Shown piece after piece: positions 21,898 through 30,708 of a stretch of DNA of 64,000 bases. The position numbers were made by a program, and so were the translations under genes. Source of the stretch: Terriglobus sp. RCC_193 (GTDB taxonomy: Bacteria; Acidobacteriota; Terriglobia; Terriglobales; Acidobacteriaceae); contig NZ_JBFUPK010000002.1 of assembly GCF_041355105.1 (NCBI RefSeq), forward strand, positions 1 to 64,000, written 5' to 3'. How positions within the stretch are numbered: the stretch's first letter is position 1; every line of letters starts with the position of its first letter. A model generated the notes under the pieces. It worked only from the letters and a program-made list of their open reading frames with translations. It did no database searches and was not told the origin of the DNA.

Positions 21898-23238
21898 ATG
21901 GCCGCAGGCGATTCTCCGCGGCCCTGCTCAGGCATGCGGAAGCTTCAAAAGAATGGCGGCGCAGTCGCTGCAGTCCTCGATGACGAGGACGCCGTGGCCT
22001 TGCGCCCCGAACCCGTCCCCTTCCGCCGTCCTGCGGTTGAATCCGTGCGTCCACGTCGTGAGATGGTGGACGACTTTGCCGAAGACGCCGACACAGAGGC
22101 CTTCCTCCGCGCCAGCGGGCGTAATCGTCGCATTCGTCGCGGCCTGATTCCCAGGACACGCAATGGCTGGATCATTGCGGGCGTTTCCGTCGGTCTGTCG
22201 CTGGGCGTACTTGCCGCAGGATGCTATGCCGTCCTGCATTACATGACCACCAGCGATACCTTTCGCATCACTTCCTCGCAGCAGATGGAGCTGGATGGCA
22301 ACAGCCATCTCTCGCGCGCCCAGATGCTCAGCGTCTTTGGTGAAGATGTGGATCGCAATATCTTCCACGTTCCACTCGAAGAACGGCGGACGCAACTGGA
22401 GCAGATGCCGTGGGTAGAACATGCCACGGTGATGCGGCTGCTGCCAAATCGCCTGCGAGTGCATGTCACGGAGCGCGTTCCTGTTGCCTACCTGCGACAG
22501 GGTGGGGATATTGGCTTGATCGATGCCAGCGGTGTGGTGCTGGATATTCCGCCGGACGCTCCCGGCAACGCACGCTATACCTTCCCCGTCATCACAGGAA
22601 TTAAAACAGCGGATGCGGCAGCATCACGCCAGCAGAAGATGCAGCTTTATGCGGCATTCCTGAAGGATCTGGACTCGGATGGCAAGGATACGTCGGCGCA
22701 GTTGAGCGAGGTGGACCTCTCCGATCCTGAGGATGTGAAGGCGCTGATCCCCTATAGCAATCAGGATGTAATGGTGCACTTTGGCACGCAGGACTTCCTG
22801 AAGCGCTTCCATAAGTTTCAGGAACACATTGCAGAGTGGCACACCACGTATCCCCGCCTGAATGGTGTGGACATGCGTTACGAACGGCAGGTTGTACTGC
22901 AGATGCCAACCAAGGACTCTACCGTCGTGAACGGGCCTGCGGCTCCGAATGTCGCTTCAGCACAGGATGCTGCACCCGCACAGAAGAGTGTGCCTGTCCA
23001 GGTGGCGAAGGCCAATGTTCCGGTGAAAGCGTCTGCTCCCGCGGCAAAAGCACCAGCAGTGAACATGCCCGCAAAGTCAGTAGAGCCGAAGCCCCATGCG
23101 CCTGCCGCACACAAGACATCCGCAAAGGCACAGGAAAAGGAAGCCGCCACGCGCAAACGTGTGGAAGCGATCAAAGCATGGATGGCAAAGCGGGAGAAAG
23201 CCCGCAGCGCCACAAAGACAACGGCGAAGACTGAGTAG
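21898..23238 (+). CDS. ftsQ: Cell division protein FtsQ/DivIB
   Basis: 446 residues. A 90-residue basic cytoplasmic part leads to one membrane helix (GWIIAGVSVGLSLGVLAAGC). A periplasmic POTRA domain follows (MELDGNSHLSRAQMLSVFG to MPWVEHATVMRLLPNRLRV) and then the FtsQ beta domain (VHVTERVPVAYLRQGG, LIDASGVVLDI). The last 110 residues are a low-complexity Ala/Lys/Pro tail. FtsQ links FtsA/FtsK to FtsB/L and the septal synthase. The start is uncertain: no Shine-Dalgarno precedes ATG 21898, and ATG 21934 is also possible. ftsA follows after 81 bases. Confidence 0.88.
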   Translation: MAAGDSPRPCSGMRKLQKNGGAVAAVLDDEDAVALRPEPVPFRRPAVESVRPRREMVDDFAEDADTEAFLRASGRNRRIRRGLIPRTRNGWIIAGVSVGLSLGVLAAGCYAVLHYMTTSDTFRITSSQQMELDGNSHLSRAQMLSVFGEDVDRNIFHVPLEERRTQLEQMPWVEHATVMRLLPNRLRVHVTERVPVAYLRQGGDIGLIDASGVVLDIPPDAPGNARYTFPVITGIKTADAAASRQQKMQLYAAFLKDLDSDGKDTSAQLSEVDLSDPEDVKALIPYSNQDVMVHFGTQDFLKRFHKFQEHIAEWHTTYPRLNGVDMRYERQVVLQMPTKDSTVVNGPAAPNVASAQDAAPAQKSVPVQVAKANVPVKASAPAAKAPAVNMPAKSVEPKPHAPAAHKTSAKAQEKEAATRKRVEAIKAWMAKREKARSATKTTAKTE

Positions 23239-23319
23239 CCGTCAGGAATAATCTCCCTTTGCAAACGCAAGAGGGGTCGCAGTACCCAAGTATCATGCAC
23301 ATAGGAGCCGTCCCGTTCT

Positions 23320-24549
23320 GTGAAAGAGAAGAACGACAACCTGATCACCGTACTGGACGCCGGCAGCCAGAAGAGCTGTGTGCTGGTGGCGGAGTTGCAG
23401 GACGGCGTGCTGCGTTATCGCGGCCACGGGATTGAACGTTCCAAAGGCATGCGCAAGGGACTGATTGCGGAGCTTGGCCCCGCGGCCGATGCCATCAACC
23501 GTGCAGCCCTGACCGCCGAGCGCATGACGCGGATCGGCATTGAAACGGCCGTCGTCGGCATTGGCGGGACGCACGTAAAGGGCATCAATTCACGTGGCGG
23601 TATCTCCATGGGAAGCCGCATGCGAGAGATCACGCGCGAAGAAGTGCGCGCTGCCGTGGATCGCGCACGTTCCGTAGCACTGCCCGCAGATCGCGAGATT
23701 CTGCACCTGTTACCGCAGGAATTCATCCTGGATGATCAGCCCGGCATTCACGATCCCATCGGCATGGTGGGCACCAAGCTGGAAGTGAATCTGCATCTCT
23801 CCACCTGCAGCGGAGGCGTGGCCCAGAGCGTGGTGACATGTGCCAACCGCGCCGGTCTCGAAGTGGTGGACACGGTTTATGAAGGTATCGCTTCGGCTGA
23901 ATCTGTTCTCAGCGCCGACGAACGCGAACTGGGCGTTTGCCTTGCTGACATTGGAGCCAGCACTACGGAAATGGTGGTGTTCTTTGAGGGATCGGTGGCA
24001 CATACCGCCGTCCTGCCCATTGGCGGCGATCACTTTACGAATGACCTTGCCGTCGGCCTGCACGTGAGCACAGAAGAGGCCGAGCAGCTGAAGTTGATGT
24101 ATGGCAACTGCGTTGTGACGAGCGTCCCCTCGCTGAATGAGATTGAGGTCGGTGGCAACCTGTCTACCGGCGGCTCGACAGCGCCACGGCTTGTCCGCCA
24201 GCGCTTTCTGGCAGAGATTCTGGAACCCCGCGCACGCGAGTTATTCACCATGCTGCGTGACAATCTTCGCCAGGGTGGCGTGCTGGAAGCTCTTGGAACC
24301 GGCGCCGTGTTGACCGGTGGCGGTGCAAAACTGGCAGGGCTGCTGGATGTGGCCGAAAGCCTGCTACGCACACCGGCACGCGTAGGATCACCGGTGCCGC
24401 TGTCGCGTATGCCGCAGGAACTCGCCGGACCGGAGTTTGCTACGGCCATCGGAATGCTGCTGTACACCCATCGCACACAGGTGCGCCGCGCCAGCGAAGA
24501 GATGGGTTTGAAGCAGAAGCTGAAATCTCTGTTTGCCGGCAGCTTTTAG
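23320..24549 (+). CDS. ftsA: Cell division protein FtsA
   Basis: Actin-like ATPase that ties FtsZ to the membrane; 409 residues, GTG start. Phosphate-1 segment TVLDAGSQKSCVLVAEL, phosphate-2 LADIGASTTEMVVF and adenosine motif TGGGAKLAGLLDVAE are all present. The 1C subdomain and the C-terminal amphipathic membrane-targeting helix (LKQKLKSLFAGSF) are intact. Upstream is ftsQ. ftsZ is not next but about 2.9 kb further on. Confidence 0.94.
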   Translation: MKEKNDNLITVLDAGSQKSCVLVAELQDGVLRYRGHGIERSKGMRKGLIAELGPAADAINRAALTAERMTRIGIETAVVGIGGTHVKGINSRGGISMGSRMREITREEVRAAVDRARSVALPADREILHLLPQEFILDDQPGIHDPIGMVGTKLEVNLHLSTCSGGVAQSVVTCANRAGLEVVDTVYEGIASAESVLSADERELGVCLADIGASTTEMVVFFEGSVAHTAVLPIGGDHFTNDLAVGLHVSTEEAEQLKLMYGNCVVTSVPSLNEIEVGGNLSTGGSTAPRLVRQRFLAEILEPRARELFTMLRDNLRQGGVLEALGTGAVLTGGGAKLAGLLDVAESLLRTPARVGSPVPLSRMPQELAGPEFATAIGMLLYTHRTQVRRASEEMGLKQKLKSLFAGSF

Positions 24550-24584
24550 CTGCCGGTTGTATCCTTCAAATACGGTGGATACCT

Positions 24585-24872
24585 ATGCAGAAGGCGATTA
24601 CGCTAACTCTTCCAGACGACGTTGAACACTTTCTCGCTGACGAGATCGCGCTCGGTCATTTTCAATCAGCGGAAGAAGCAATCGTAGAGGCGCTGCGTTC
24701 CCATGCGCAGACCACCCTGTTTCTGGAATCGACGTTAACACCGGAGACAGTACGGGCCGTACGTGAAGCTGCGCAGGAGTTGGATCAGGACCCATCCAGT
24801 GCCATTCCGGCAGAAGACGTTGCGGCAAGATTCCGCACGCGCCGTGAGTCACTCGAGAAACTCACTGCGTGA
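24585..24872 (+). CDS. parD: ParD-type antitoxin
   Basis: 95 residues beginning MQKAITLTLPDDVEHFLADE, a ribbon-helix-helix DNA-binding segment, then QSAEEAIVEALRSH as the second helix. The C-terminal half is a charged helix that would wrap the toxin. It overlaps the following gene by four bases (GTGA), the usual antitoxin-toxin coupling. The pair probably represses its own promoter, which would lie in the 35 bases after ftsA or upstream. Confidence 0.85.
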   Translation: MQKAITLTLPDDVEHFLADEIALGHFQSAEEAIVEALRSHAQTTLFLESTLTPETVRAVREAAQELDQDPSSAIPAEDVAARFRTRRESLEKLTA

Positions 24873-25183
24873 AGCTTTATTCCGTTGAATTTTCCAGGCG
24901 TGCCGACAGCCAGCTTGAGAAGCTATATCGCTTCCTCCTACAAAAGACAGACGAGCGCATTGTGTTGCGTTATATGGAGGATCTGGTTTCATTTTGCATG
25001 GAACTCAGCCGCTTTCCCCATCGAGGCAACATCTATGCCGAGCTTGGCGAAGACGTCCGAGTCATAGGCTTTCGAAGAAGCGTAAGTGTGCAGTTCCGCG
25101 TACGCGAAACCAGGGTGCAGGTACTGAACATCGCTTATCGAGGCGAAGATTATGCGGCTTTCTTCGAGAAAAACCGCCCATAG
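24869..25183 (+). CDS. parE: ParE-type toxin (RelE/ParE superfamily)
   Basis: 104 residues from GTG 24869. The fold is recognisable from the N-terminal EFSRRADSQLEKLYRFL helix pair, the FPHRGNI turn and the closing VLNIAYRGEDYAAFF strand. ParE family members poison DNA gyrase, whereas RelE-type relatives cleave mRNA; the sequence is closer to ParE. It lies between ftsA and ftsZ, an unusual place. All expected family segments are present, so it appears intact. Confidence 0.85.
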   Translation: MKLYSVEFSRRADSQLEKLYRFLLQKTDERIVLRYMEDLVSFCMELSRFPHRGNIYAELGEDVRVIGFRRSVSVQFRVRETRVQVLNIAYRGEDYAAFFEKNRP

Positions 25184-25211
25184 CGGAGCCGTCCGGTAAA
25201 CTCAATAGCAT

Positions 25212-25802
25212 ATGAAGTTGAAGTTCCTGCATCTGGTTCTGGCGGCAGCTGCCCTGCCTCTCGTCACGGTTCGTGCAAATGCCCAGCTGGGCGTTTACGG
25301 CACTATCAACGCAGAACGTGCGGCGGGTGTGGCCTGCAAGGACGCTCCTCTGCCCTGCTCGTATAACGATGGCGTCGATCGCGCGATTGGTGGCGGTGGC
25401 GGCGTGTACTACCAGTGGAAACAGATGGGACCGGCCCTGTTGGGCGTCGACGTACGCGGCGATATTTACAAGAGCAACAAGTCTGCCTCGTACGTTCTCT
25501 CTGGCCAGAATGCATTCCGCATGGACAGCGCGCTGGGCGGCGTCCGCGCCAGCTTCTCCGCGGACAAAGGTTTCCTGACGCCATACGGCGAAGTGCTCTT
25601 CGGATGGAATCGGCGCGATCGCATTGACAACTTTTTCGCCTATCGCGTCGTCGGCGGACTGGACATCAATCTGCTGCCGTTTATGGCAGTACGCCTTCCT
25701 GAAGTGGGCATTGGCCAGAACATCGGCATGGGTGGCGTGAAGTCCAACACTGTGGAATCGGTAAGCGTTGGTATCGTCTTTCACACGCTCCGCAATCGCT
25801 AA
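25212..25802 (+). CDS. Outer-membrane beta-barrel protein
   Basis: 196 residues with a signal peptide ending near RANAQ. The mature chain alternates hydrophobic and polar residues and Gly turns (VYYQWKQMGPALLGVDVRGDIY, GGVRASFSADKGFLTPYGEVLFG) and ends in a strand VSVGIVFHTL, typical of an eight-stranded OmpA/OmpW-like barrel. Two Cys in CKDAPLPC may pair in a loop. It begins 28 bases after parE and ends with a strong terminator, so it may be cotranscribed with the toxin-antitoxin genes. Ligand unknown. Confidence 0.75.
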   Translation: MKLKFLHLVLAAAALPLVTVRANAQLGVYGTINAERAAGVACKDAPLPCSYNDGVDRAIGGGGGVYYQWKQMGPALLGVDVRGDIYKSNKSASYVLSGQNAFRMDSALGGVRASFSADKGFLTPYGEVLFGWNRRDRIDNFFAYRVVGGLDINLLPFMAVRLPEVGIGQNIGMGGVKSNTVESVSVGIVFHTLRNR

Positions 25803-25820
25803 GAATTGAATGGATGACAC

Positions 25821-25853
25821 AAGGAGGCCCGGCAAAAGCCGGGCCTCCTTTCA
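25821..25853. terminator. Bidirectional terminator
   Basis: A 13-bp perfect stem (25821-25833 / 25838-25850) with loop AAAA, then TTT. It separates the beta-barrel gene from the convergent transporter. Confidence 0.88.
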
Positions 25854-25870
25854 TTGCCATACACATTGCT

Positions 25871-27196
25871 CTAGTGGCTCAGATGCGCTGAAATGTCTTC
25901 CAGCGATACATTGCTTGTCTCCGGATACAGGGTGCTCACAAGCACCAGGTCCAACACCATCATGGCCGAGAAGAACCAGAAGGTCGCGGCGCTGGAGCGA
26001 CGCAGCATCACTGGGAACGCGTACGAAATGATCGCGTTGAATATCCAGTGCGATGAGCTTCCCAGGGCCTGCCCCTTAGCGCGAACCGCAGTCGGGAAGA
26101 CTTCGCTGATGTATACCCACACCACGGCTCCCTGCGAGAACGCAAAACATGCGATGTACGCCATCAGCAGCCACACCAGCAGAGTCTTGTGTGAATCCAT
26201 GTGAAAGACCAGGCCTACCAGGAACAGACAGATCACAAGGCCAAATGTGCCAGTCAGCAGCAGTTTCTTGCGACCGATCTTGTCGATCAGCGACATCGCA
26301 ATCAGCGTTGCCACCAGGTTTGTCGCGCCCACGGCCACAGACTGCCCCGCGCTCGAAAGGCTGGTAGAGCCGGAGAGCCGGAAGATGTCGCTCAGGTAAT
26401 ACAGGATGGCGTTGATGCCGGAAAACTGCGTGAACGCACCAACCGTCACCGCCACAAAGATGCCGCGGGCGTGTGCCTTGCGGAAGAGCGGCATATGGGC
26501 CACGGCGCGCTCTTCGTTGATTTCCTGTTCAATACGCTGCAGACGCTTTTCCGGATCGGGATCGCCAATCAGGTTCAGCACTTTCAGGGCTTCTTCCCTG
26601 CGGCCCATCATGGCCAGCCAGCGTGGGCTGCGCGGAATGCCAAACAGCGCCACAACGAACAGCGCAGCCGGAATCGCCGCCACGCCTAATTGCCAGCGCC
26701 ATTCGGTTGCACCAAGCTTCAGCGCGCCGATCAGGTAGTTCGACAGGTAGGCGATCAGGACGCCGACGACAATGTTCACCTGGAAGAATCCCACCAGACG
26801 TCCACGGTACTGCGTCGGCGAAAGCTCAGAGATGTACATGGGACCCAGCACGCTGGAGCCGCCGATTGCCAGGCCGCTAAGGACGCGGAAGACGATCAGC
26901 GAGGGCCAGCTCCACGCAAAGGCGCAGCCCAGTGCGGCAACGAAGTACAGCGCAGCCATGATCCGCAGGCTGTCGCGGCGGCCCAGCCGTTGGCCCGGAA
27001 TACCTGCGGTCAGGGCGCCAATCACGGTGCCAATCAGTGCGGAAGCTACGGTAAAGCCGAGTCCGCTCGGCGACAGGTGATAAAGCGCTGTCAAAGAGGC
27101 GTTGGTGCCGGAAACTACAACCGTGTCAAAGCCAAAGAGCAAGCCGCCGAGACCGGCCACTGCTGTTGCGCGTATTACCTGCGCATTGATCTGCAT
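25871..27196 (-). CDS. MFS sugar transporter (sugar porter family)
   Basis: 441 residues with 12 predicted membrane helices. Sugar-porter signatures are visible: GLLFGFDTVVVSG in helix 1, RVLSGLAIGG followed by PMYISELSPTQYRGRLVG after helix 4, DKIGRKKLLL in the second half, and the C-terminal PETSNVSLEDI (PETKG-like). It probably takes up a hexose or pentose with protons. It lies between ftsA and ftsZ on the opposite strand. No sugar-metabolism gene is adjacent. Confidence 0.87.
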   Translation of the reverse strand: MQINAQVIRATAVAGLGGLLFGFDTVVVSGTNASLTALYHLSPSGLGFTVASALIGTVIGALTAGIPGQRLGRRDSLRIMAALYFVAALGCAFAWSWPSLIVFRVLSGLAIGGSSVLGPMYISELSPTQYRGRLVGFFQVNIVVGVLIAYLSNYLIGALKLGATEWRWQLGVAAIPAALFVVALFGIPRSPRWLAMMGRREEALKVLNLIGDPDPEKRLQRIEQEINEERAVAHMPLFRKAHARGIFVAVTVGAFTQFSGINAILYYLSDIFRLSGSTSLSSAGQSVAVGATNLVATLIAMSLIDKIGRKKLLLTGTFGLVICLFLVGLVFHMDSHKTLLVWLLMAYIACFAFSQGAVVWVYISEVFPTAVRAKGQALGSSSHWIFNAIISYAFPVMLRRSSAATFWFFSAMMVLDLVLVSTLYPETSNVSLEDISAHLSH

Positions 27197-27409
27197 ACGC
27201 CTCCGAAAATTGCCTGAAAGTGCTTACAGCGCACTCTACATGGACGAACCCATTCCACGAAACTTCGGGGTCGTCTTTCCTGTAAGGCCTCTTAAAAGAC
27301 CATGCTTTTATGAAATTGCATGGGAGGAATCAAGTATGGAACTCCGCGCGCACTTCGGCGAAGTTTTGCACGAGCATCCTCACTGCCCAACGTGACAGAA
27401 TCACTAAAA

Positions 27410-27447
27410 GCGCATTGTGCAAATGCGCAAAGCTGTTTCGCATTTGC
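27410..27447 (+). promoter_or_regulatory. Two mutually exclusive hairpins in the ftsZ leader
   Basis: Hairpin A is GCGCATT-GTGCA-AATGCGC (27410-27428). Hairpin B is GCAAATGCG (27419-27427) with CGCATTTGC (27439-27447), 9 bp with an 11-base loop. They share 27419-27428, so only one can form. They lie 41 to 78 bases before the ftsZ start, in a 290-base gap that has no other gene. An attenuation-like or protein-controlled switch is possible. Confidence 0.55.
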
Positions 27448-27487
27448 GATTGTGTTTTCCCCCTGCCGGAGTGAAGGAGTCCCCACC

Positions 27488-29104
27488 ATGATGCCCGATG
27501 AAGATCTGCGAATCCACTACCACGACGACATGCAGCGCGGCGCGCGGATCAAGGTCATCGGCGTAGGCGGCGGCGGAAACAACGCTGTCAATCGCATGAT
27601 CGCCGCAGGCGTGGAGGGCGTGGAGTTCATCGCCGCGAACACTGATGTGCAGGCTCTGAAGACTTCGATGGCGCCGGTCAAGCTGCAGCTTGGCGTGAAG
27701 CTCACCAGCGGCCTGGGCGCAGGTGCAAACCCTGACGTGGGCCGCCGCGCCGCACTGGAAGATTCAGACAAGATCATCGAAGCCCTGGAAGGCGCGGACA
27801 TGGTCTTCGTCACCACCGGCCTTGGCGGAGGCACCGGCACCGGTGCGGCACCAGTTATCGCATCGCTGGCCAGCGAAATGGGTGCGCTCACTGTTGCTGT
27901 CGTCACGCGGCCCTTCTCCTTTGAAGGCAAGCGCCGCATGATGCAGGCGGAACGCGGCCTGCAGGAACTTCTGGAAGCCGTCGATACCGTCATTGTGATT
28001 CCGAACGAAAAACTGCTGGCCGTTGCAAAGGACGCGGGCTTCTTCGAGTCCTTCCGCATTGCCGACGATGTGCTGCGTCAGGGCGTGCAGGGCATTTCTG
28101 ACATCATCACCATTCCCGGCATCATCAACCGCGACTTTGCCGATGTGAAGACCACCATGGCGGGCATGGGATATGCCGTGATGGCCACCGGCGTCCGCAG
28201 CGGCGACAACCGCGCGCGCGAAGCTGCCCAGGCTGCCATGGCATCGCCCCTGCTGGAGGCGGGTGCCATCGACGGCGCACGCGGCATCCTCATCAACATT
28301 ACCGGCTCGTCCTCGCTCAAGCTCAGCGAAGTCAACGACGCAGCCGTGCTCATCCAGGACGCTGCCCACGAAGATGCCAACATCATCTTCGGCGCAGTAC
28401 AGGACGAGAAGATGGGCGATGAGATCAAAATTACCGTCATCGCCACCGGCTTCAAGGAGCCGAAGCAGGACGGTCTGGAGCGTCGTGAGCGTCTTCTGGA
28501 ACCCGGCCCGGCCCGTTCAGTAGCCGCCGCGGAACAGGGTTACGTCCCGCCCATTCAGCCGCGTTACGTGGCACCGCCCCCTGCGCCCGTCCAGCATCAG
28601 GCTCCGCCCCCGCAACCTGCAGCACCGCCGGTTCGGACAGTTCCGCAGCAGACATTTCCCGTGGCACAACCTACTTTTGGAACGCCCACTCCGGTAGCGC
28701 AACAACCGCAGAATTTTGTGCCGCAATCAGCGGAAACGCCGCAGGCGCAAGCGTTCTCGGCCCAACCGCAGCCCATTCGCACGGAATCTGCTCCTGTCTT
28801 CCATGCGGAACCGCAGACGCCTGCCGCTACCGCCAATCCGATCTTCACCACTTCGCCTGAGCCACCGCAGACTTTCTCCAGACAGCAGGACCCCTCGGAA
28901 CTGGTGCCTGTGCCGGCCAGCGTCTTTGACGACGACTTTTTCCTTCGCCCGCGTCGCACGGAAGACGGCACTCACCCGACGGAAGAACCCACACTGCGCA
29001 CCGACGTCCGCGTACCGACTTTTTCAGGACAAGCGCCCGCCGAACCGCAGGAAGAGCACGACGAACTCGACATTCCCGCATTTTTGCGCCGGGGAAGCCT
29101 GTAA
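27488..29104 (+). CDS. ftsZ: Cell division GTPase FtsZ
   Basis: 538 residues, ATG 27488 after AAGGAG at 27474-27479. The GTPase core has [17 protein letters not shown], the tubulin signature [15 protein letters not shown], and the T7 catalytic loop [12 protein letters not shown] 190-residue linker very rich in Pro, Gln and Ala follows. The C-terminal conserved peptide [12 protein letters not shown], which binds FtsA and other partners, is intact. The linker is longer than in most FtsZ. The gene has its own leader instead of following ftsA directly. Confidence 0.96.
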   Translation: MMPDEDLRIHYHDDMQRGARIKVIGVGGGGNNAVNRMIAAGVEGVEFIAANTDVQALKTSMAPVKLQLGVKLTSGLGAGANPDVGRRAALEDSDKIIEALEGADMVFVTTGLGGGTGTGAAPVIASLASEMGALTVAVVTRPFSFEGKRRMMQAERGLQELLEAVDTVIVIPNEKLLAVAKDAGFFESFRIADDVLRQGVQGISDIITIPGIINRDFADVKTTMAGMGYAVMATGVRSGDNRAREAAQAAMASPLLEAGAIDGARGILINITGSSSLKLSEVNDAAVLIQDAAHEDANIIFGAVQDEKMGDEIKITVIATGFKEPKQDGLERRERLLEPGPARSVAAAEQGYVPPIQPRYVAPPPAPVQHQAPPPQPAAPPVRTVPQQTFPVAQPTFGTPTPVAQQPQNFVPQSAETPQAQAFSAQPQPIRTESAPVFHAEPQTPAATANPIFTTSPEPPQTFSRQQDPSELVPVPASVFDDDFFLRPRRTEDGTHPTEEPTLRTDVRVPTFSGQAPAEPQEEHDELDIPAFLRRGSL

Positions 29105-29247
29105 CGAAGCCACTCAACCGTCCCGATTGCAGCGAAGGACGTCTAAATCAGCATGGACCGGGAGATCGGCGGCAATGGAACCGCGGACCGGGAGTCCTTC
29201 CCACCATGCGTTGCTCGCGTGGCGAGTCTATGAAGGAGTTTGTGCCG

Positions 29248-30639
29248 ATGAGTTTTTTCCCGCGTCTGCGTGTTGCGGCCTGTTCCCTGCTTGCTCTTTC
29301 CGCTGTTGTGGCCATGCCTGCCATGACAAAGAACAGTAAACAAGCCCACCACGGCAAGGCACAGCTTGCGCATGTTTCCACAGCGCACGCCGGAACAAAG
29401 AAGACGAAGACTCGTAAAGCGGTCACCGCCACGAATGTCGTCGTCGTGACCCACGGCAAACGCCGCGTGGTTCGCCGTGTCCGTTACGTCGAACACTTCA
29501 ACGCACCCTCCTTTACCACCAACGTAGACAACATCACCCTGGGCGACGTTACCGCCGGAGAAGATCCGCTTGTCCGCGCCTCTCTGATCCAGGCGCTGGG
29601 CAACATGAATGGCACCGCGCTGGCCATTGACCCGCAGAACGGCCGCGTTCTGGCCATGGTCAATCAGAAGCAGGCGCTGGGTCCCGGCGCGGAACCGTGT
29701 TCCACCATCAAACTAACGGTGGCGCTGGCGGCGCTCTCCGAAGGCCTCATCACCAAGGACACGCCTGTGAACCTGGGCCGCGGCTACAAGGTCGACCTGA
29801 CCTACGCTCTTGCCCGTTCCATCAACCCATATTTTGAAGAGTTGGGCCGCCAGATGGGGTTTGAAACCGTCAAGCACTACGCCAACCAGTTTGGCCTGGG
29901 CGAGCTTGCGGGATACAACATTACGGGCGAACAACTTGGCATTTACCCGGACCATCCGCTGCCGGAATCCAAGGGCGGCGTGGGCAAGATGTGCTCCTTC
30001 GGCGAAAGCGTTGAGATGACGCCGCTCCAGCTTGGCGCGATTGTGTCCGCCATTGCCAACGGCGGTTCGCTCTTCTATCTGCAGCACCCCACCACACCGG
30101 AAGAGATTGCCAGCTTCCAGCCGCGCCTGAAGCGCACGCTGAACATCCAGAAGTACATCCCGGACATGCTGCCGGGAATGGCGGGAGCGGTGGATGCTTC
30201 CTACGGTACAGCGCGCAGCCTTCGCACAAACTTCAGCGAATTCCCCATCTTCGGCAAGACCGGCACCTGCTCTGACAATGGGACCCGCTTCGGTTGGTTC
30301 GCGGGTTACGGCGATGGTCCCAATGGCCGTATCGTCACTGTCTTCTTCCTCACTGGTGGACGTCCTACCTTCGGCCCCAAGGCAGCGGAACTGACCGGCG
30401 TCTTTTACCGTGCGCTTGCAGACAAGAGTTACTTCCAGCAACACGCTGTTCCACAGGTAGCGACGTCACCGGCGACCGATCCATCGGCAGCCACCACCGC
30501 AATCCCGGGTCAAAGCCCCACACCTGCGGCGCTGCCGACCAGCAGCATCCCTGCAACCGAGACAACGGGAACGCCTGCAACGGCTCCGCTGCCAACGGGA
30601 TTTGCCAAGCCCTGCGCCGTGAATGCAGCCACCTGCTAA
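29248..30639 (+). CDS. Penicillin-binding protein, transpeptidase domain only
   Basis: 463 residues. Start ATG 29248 is favoured by AAGGAG ten bases upstream; the frame opens earlier at 29206. After a signal peptide or anchor and a basic linker comes a transpeptidase domain with all three motifs: STIK (Ser152, Lys155), SIN (191-193) and KTG (336-338). There is no N-terminal dimerisation or glycosyltransferase domain, so it is smaller than class B PBPs, and a Ser/Thr/Pro-rich tail ends the chain. It follows ftsZ, which suggests a division-related D,D-transpeptidase or an endopeptidase/beta-lactamase-like enzyme. Confidence 0.85.
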   Translation: MSFFPRLRVAACSLLALSAVVAMPAMTKNSKQAHHGKAQLAHVSTAHAGTKKTKTRKAVTATNVVVVTHGKRRVVRRVRYVEHFNAPSFTTNVDNITLGDVTAGEDPLVRASLIQALGNMNGTALAIDPQNGRVLAMVNQKQALGPGAEPCSTIKLTVALAALSEGLITKDTPVNLGRGYKVDLTYALARSINPYFEELGRQMGFETVKHYANQFGLGELAGYNITGEQLGIYPDHPLPESKGGVGKMCSFGESVEMTPLQLGAIVSAIANGGSLFYLQHPTTPEEIASFQPRLKRTLNIQKYIPDMLPGMAGAVDASYGTARSLRTNFSEFPIFGKTGTCSDNGTRFGWFAGYGDGPNGRIVTVFFLTGGRPTFGPKAAELTGVFYRALADKSYFQQHAVPQVATSPATDPSAATTAIPGQSPTPAALPTSSIPATETTGTPATAPLPTGFAKPCAVNAATC

Positions 30640-30656
30640 TCGGTCATAATGCATCG

Positions 30657-30693
30657 AAAGAAGAGCCCGGCACATCGCCGGGCTCTTCTTCTT
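30657..30693 (+). terminator. Intrinsic terminator
   Basis: The stem AAGAGCCCGGC (30661-30671) pairs with GCCGGGCTCTT (30677-30687), followed by CTTCTT. It is 18 bases after the stop of the PBP gene and immediately before the nnr start. Confidence 0.85.
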
Positions 30694-30708
30694 AGAATGG
30701 AAACCAGC

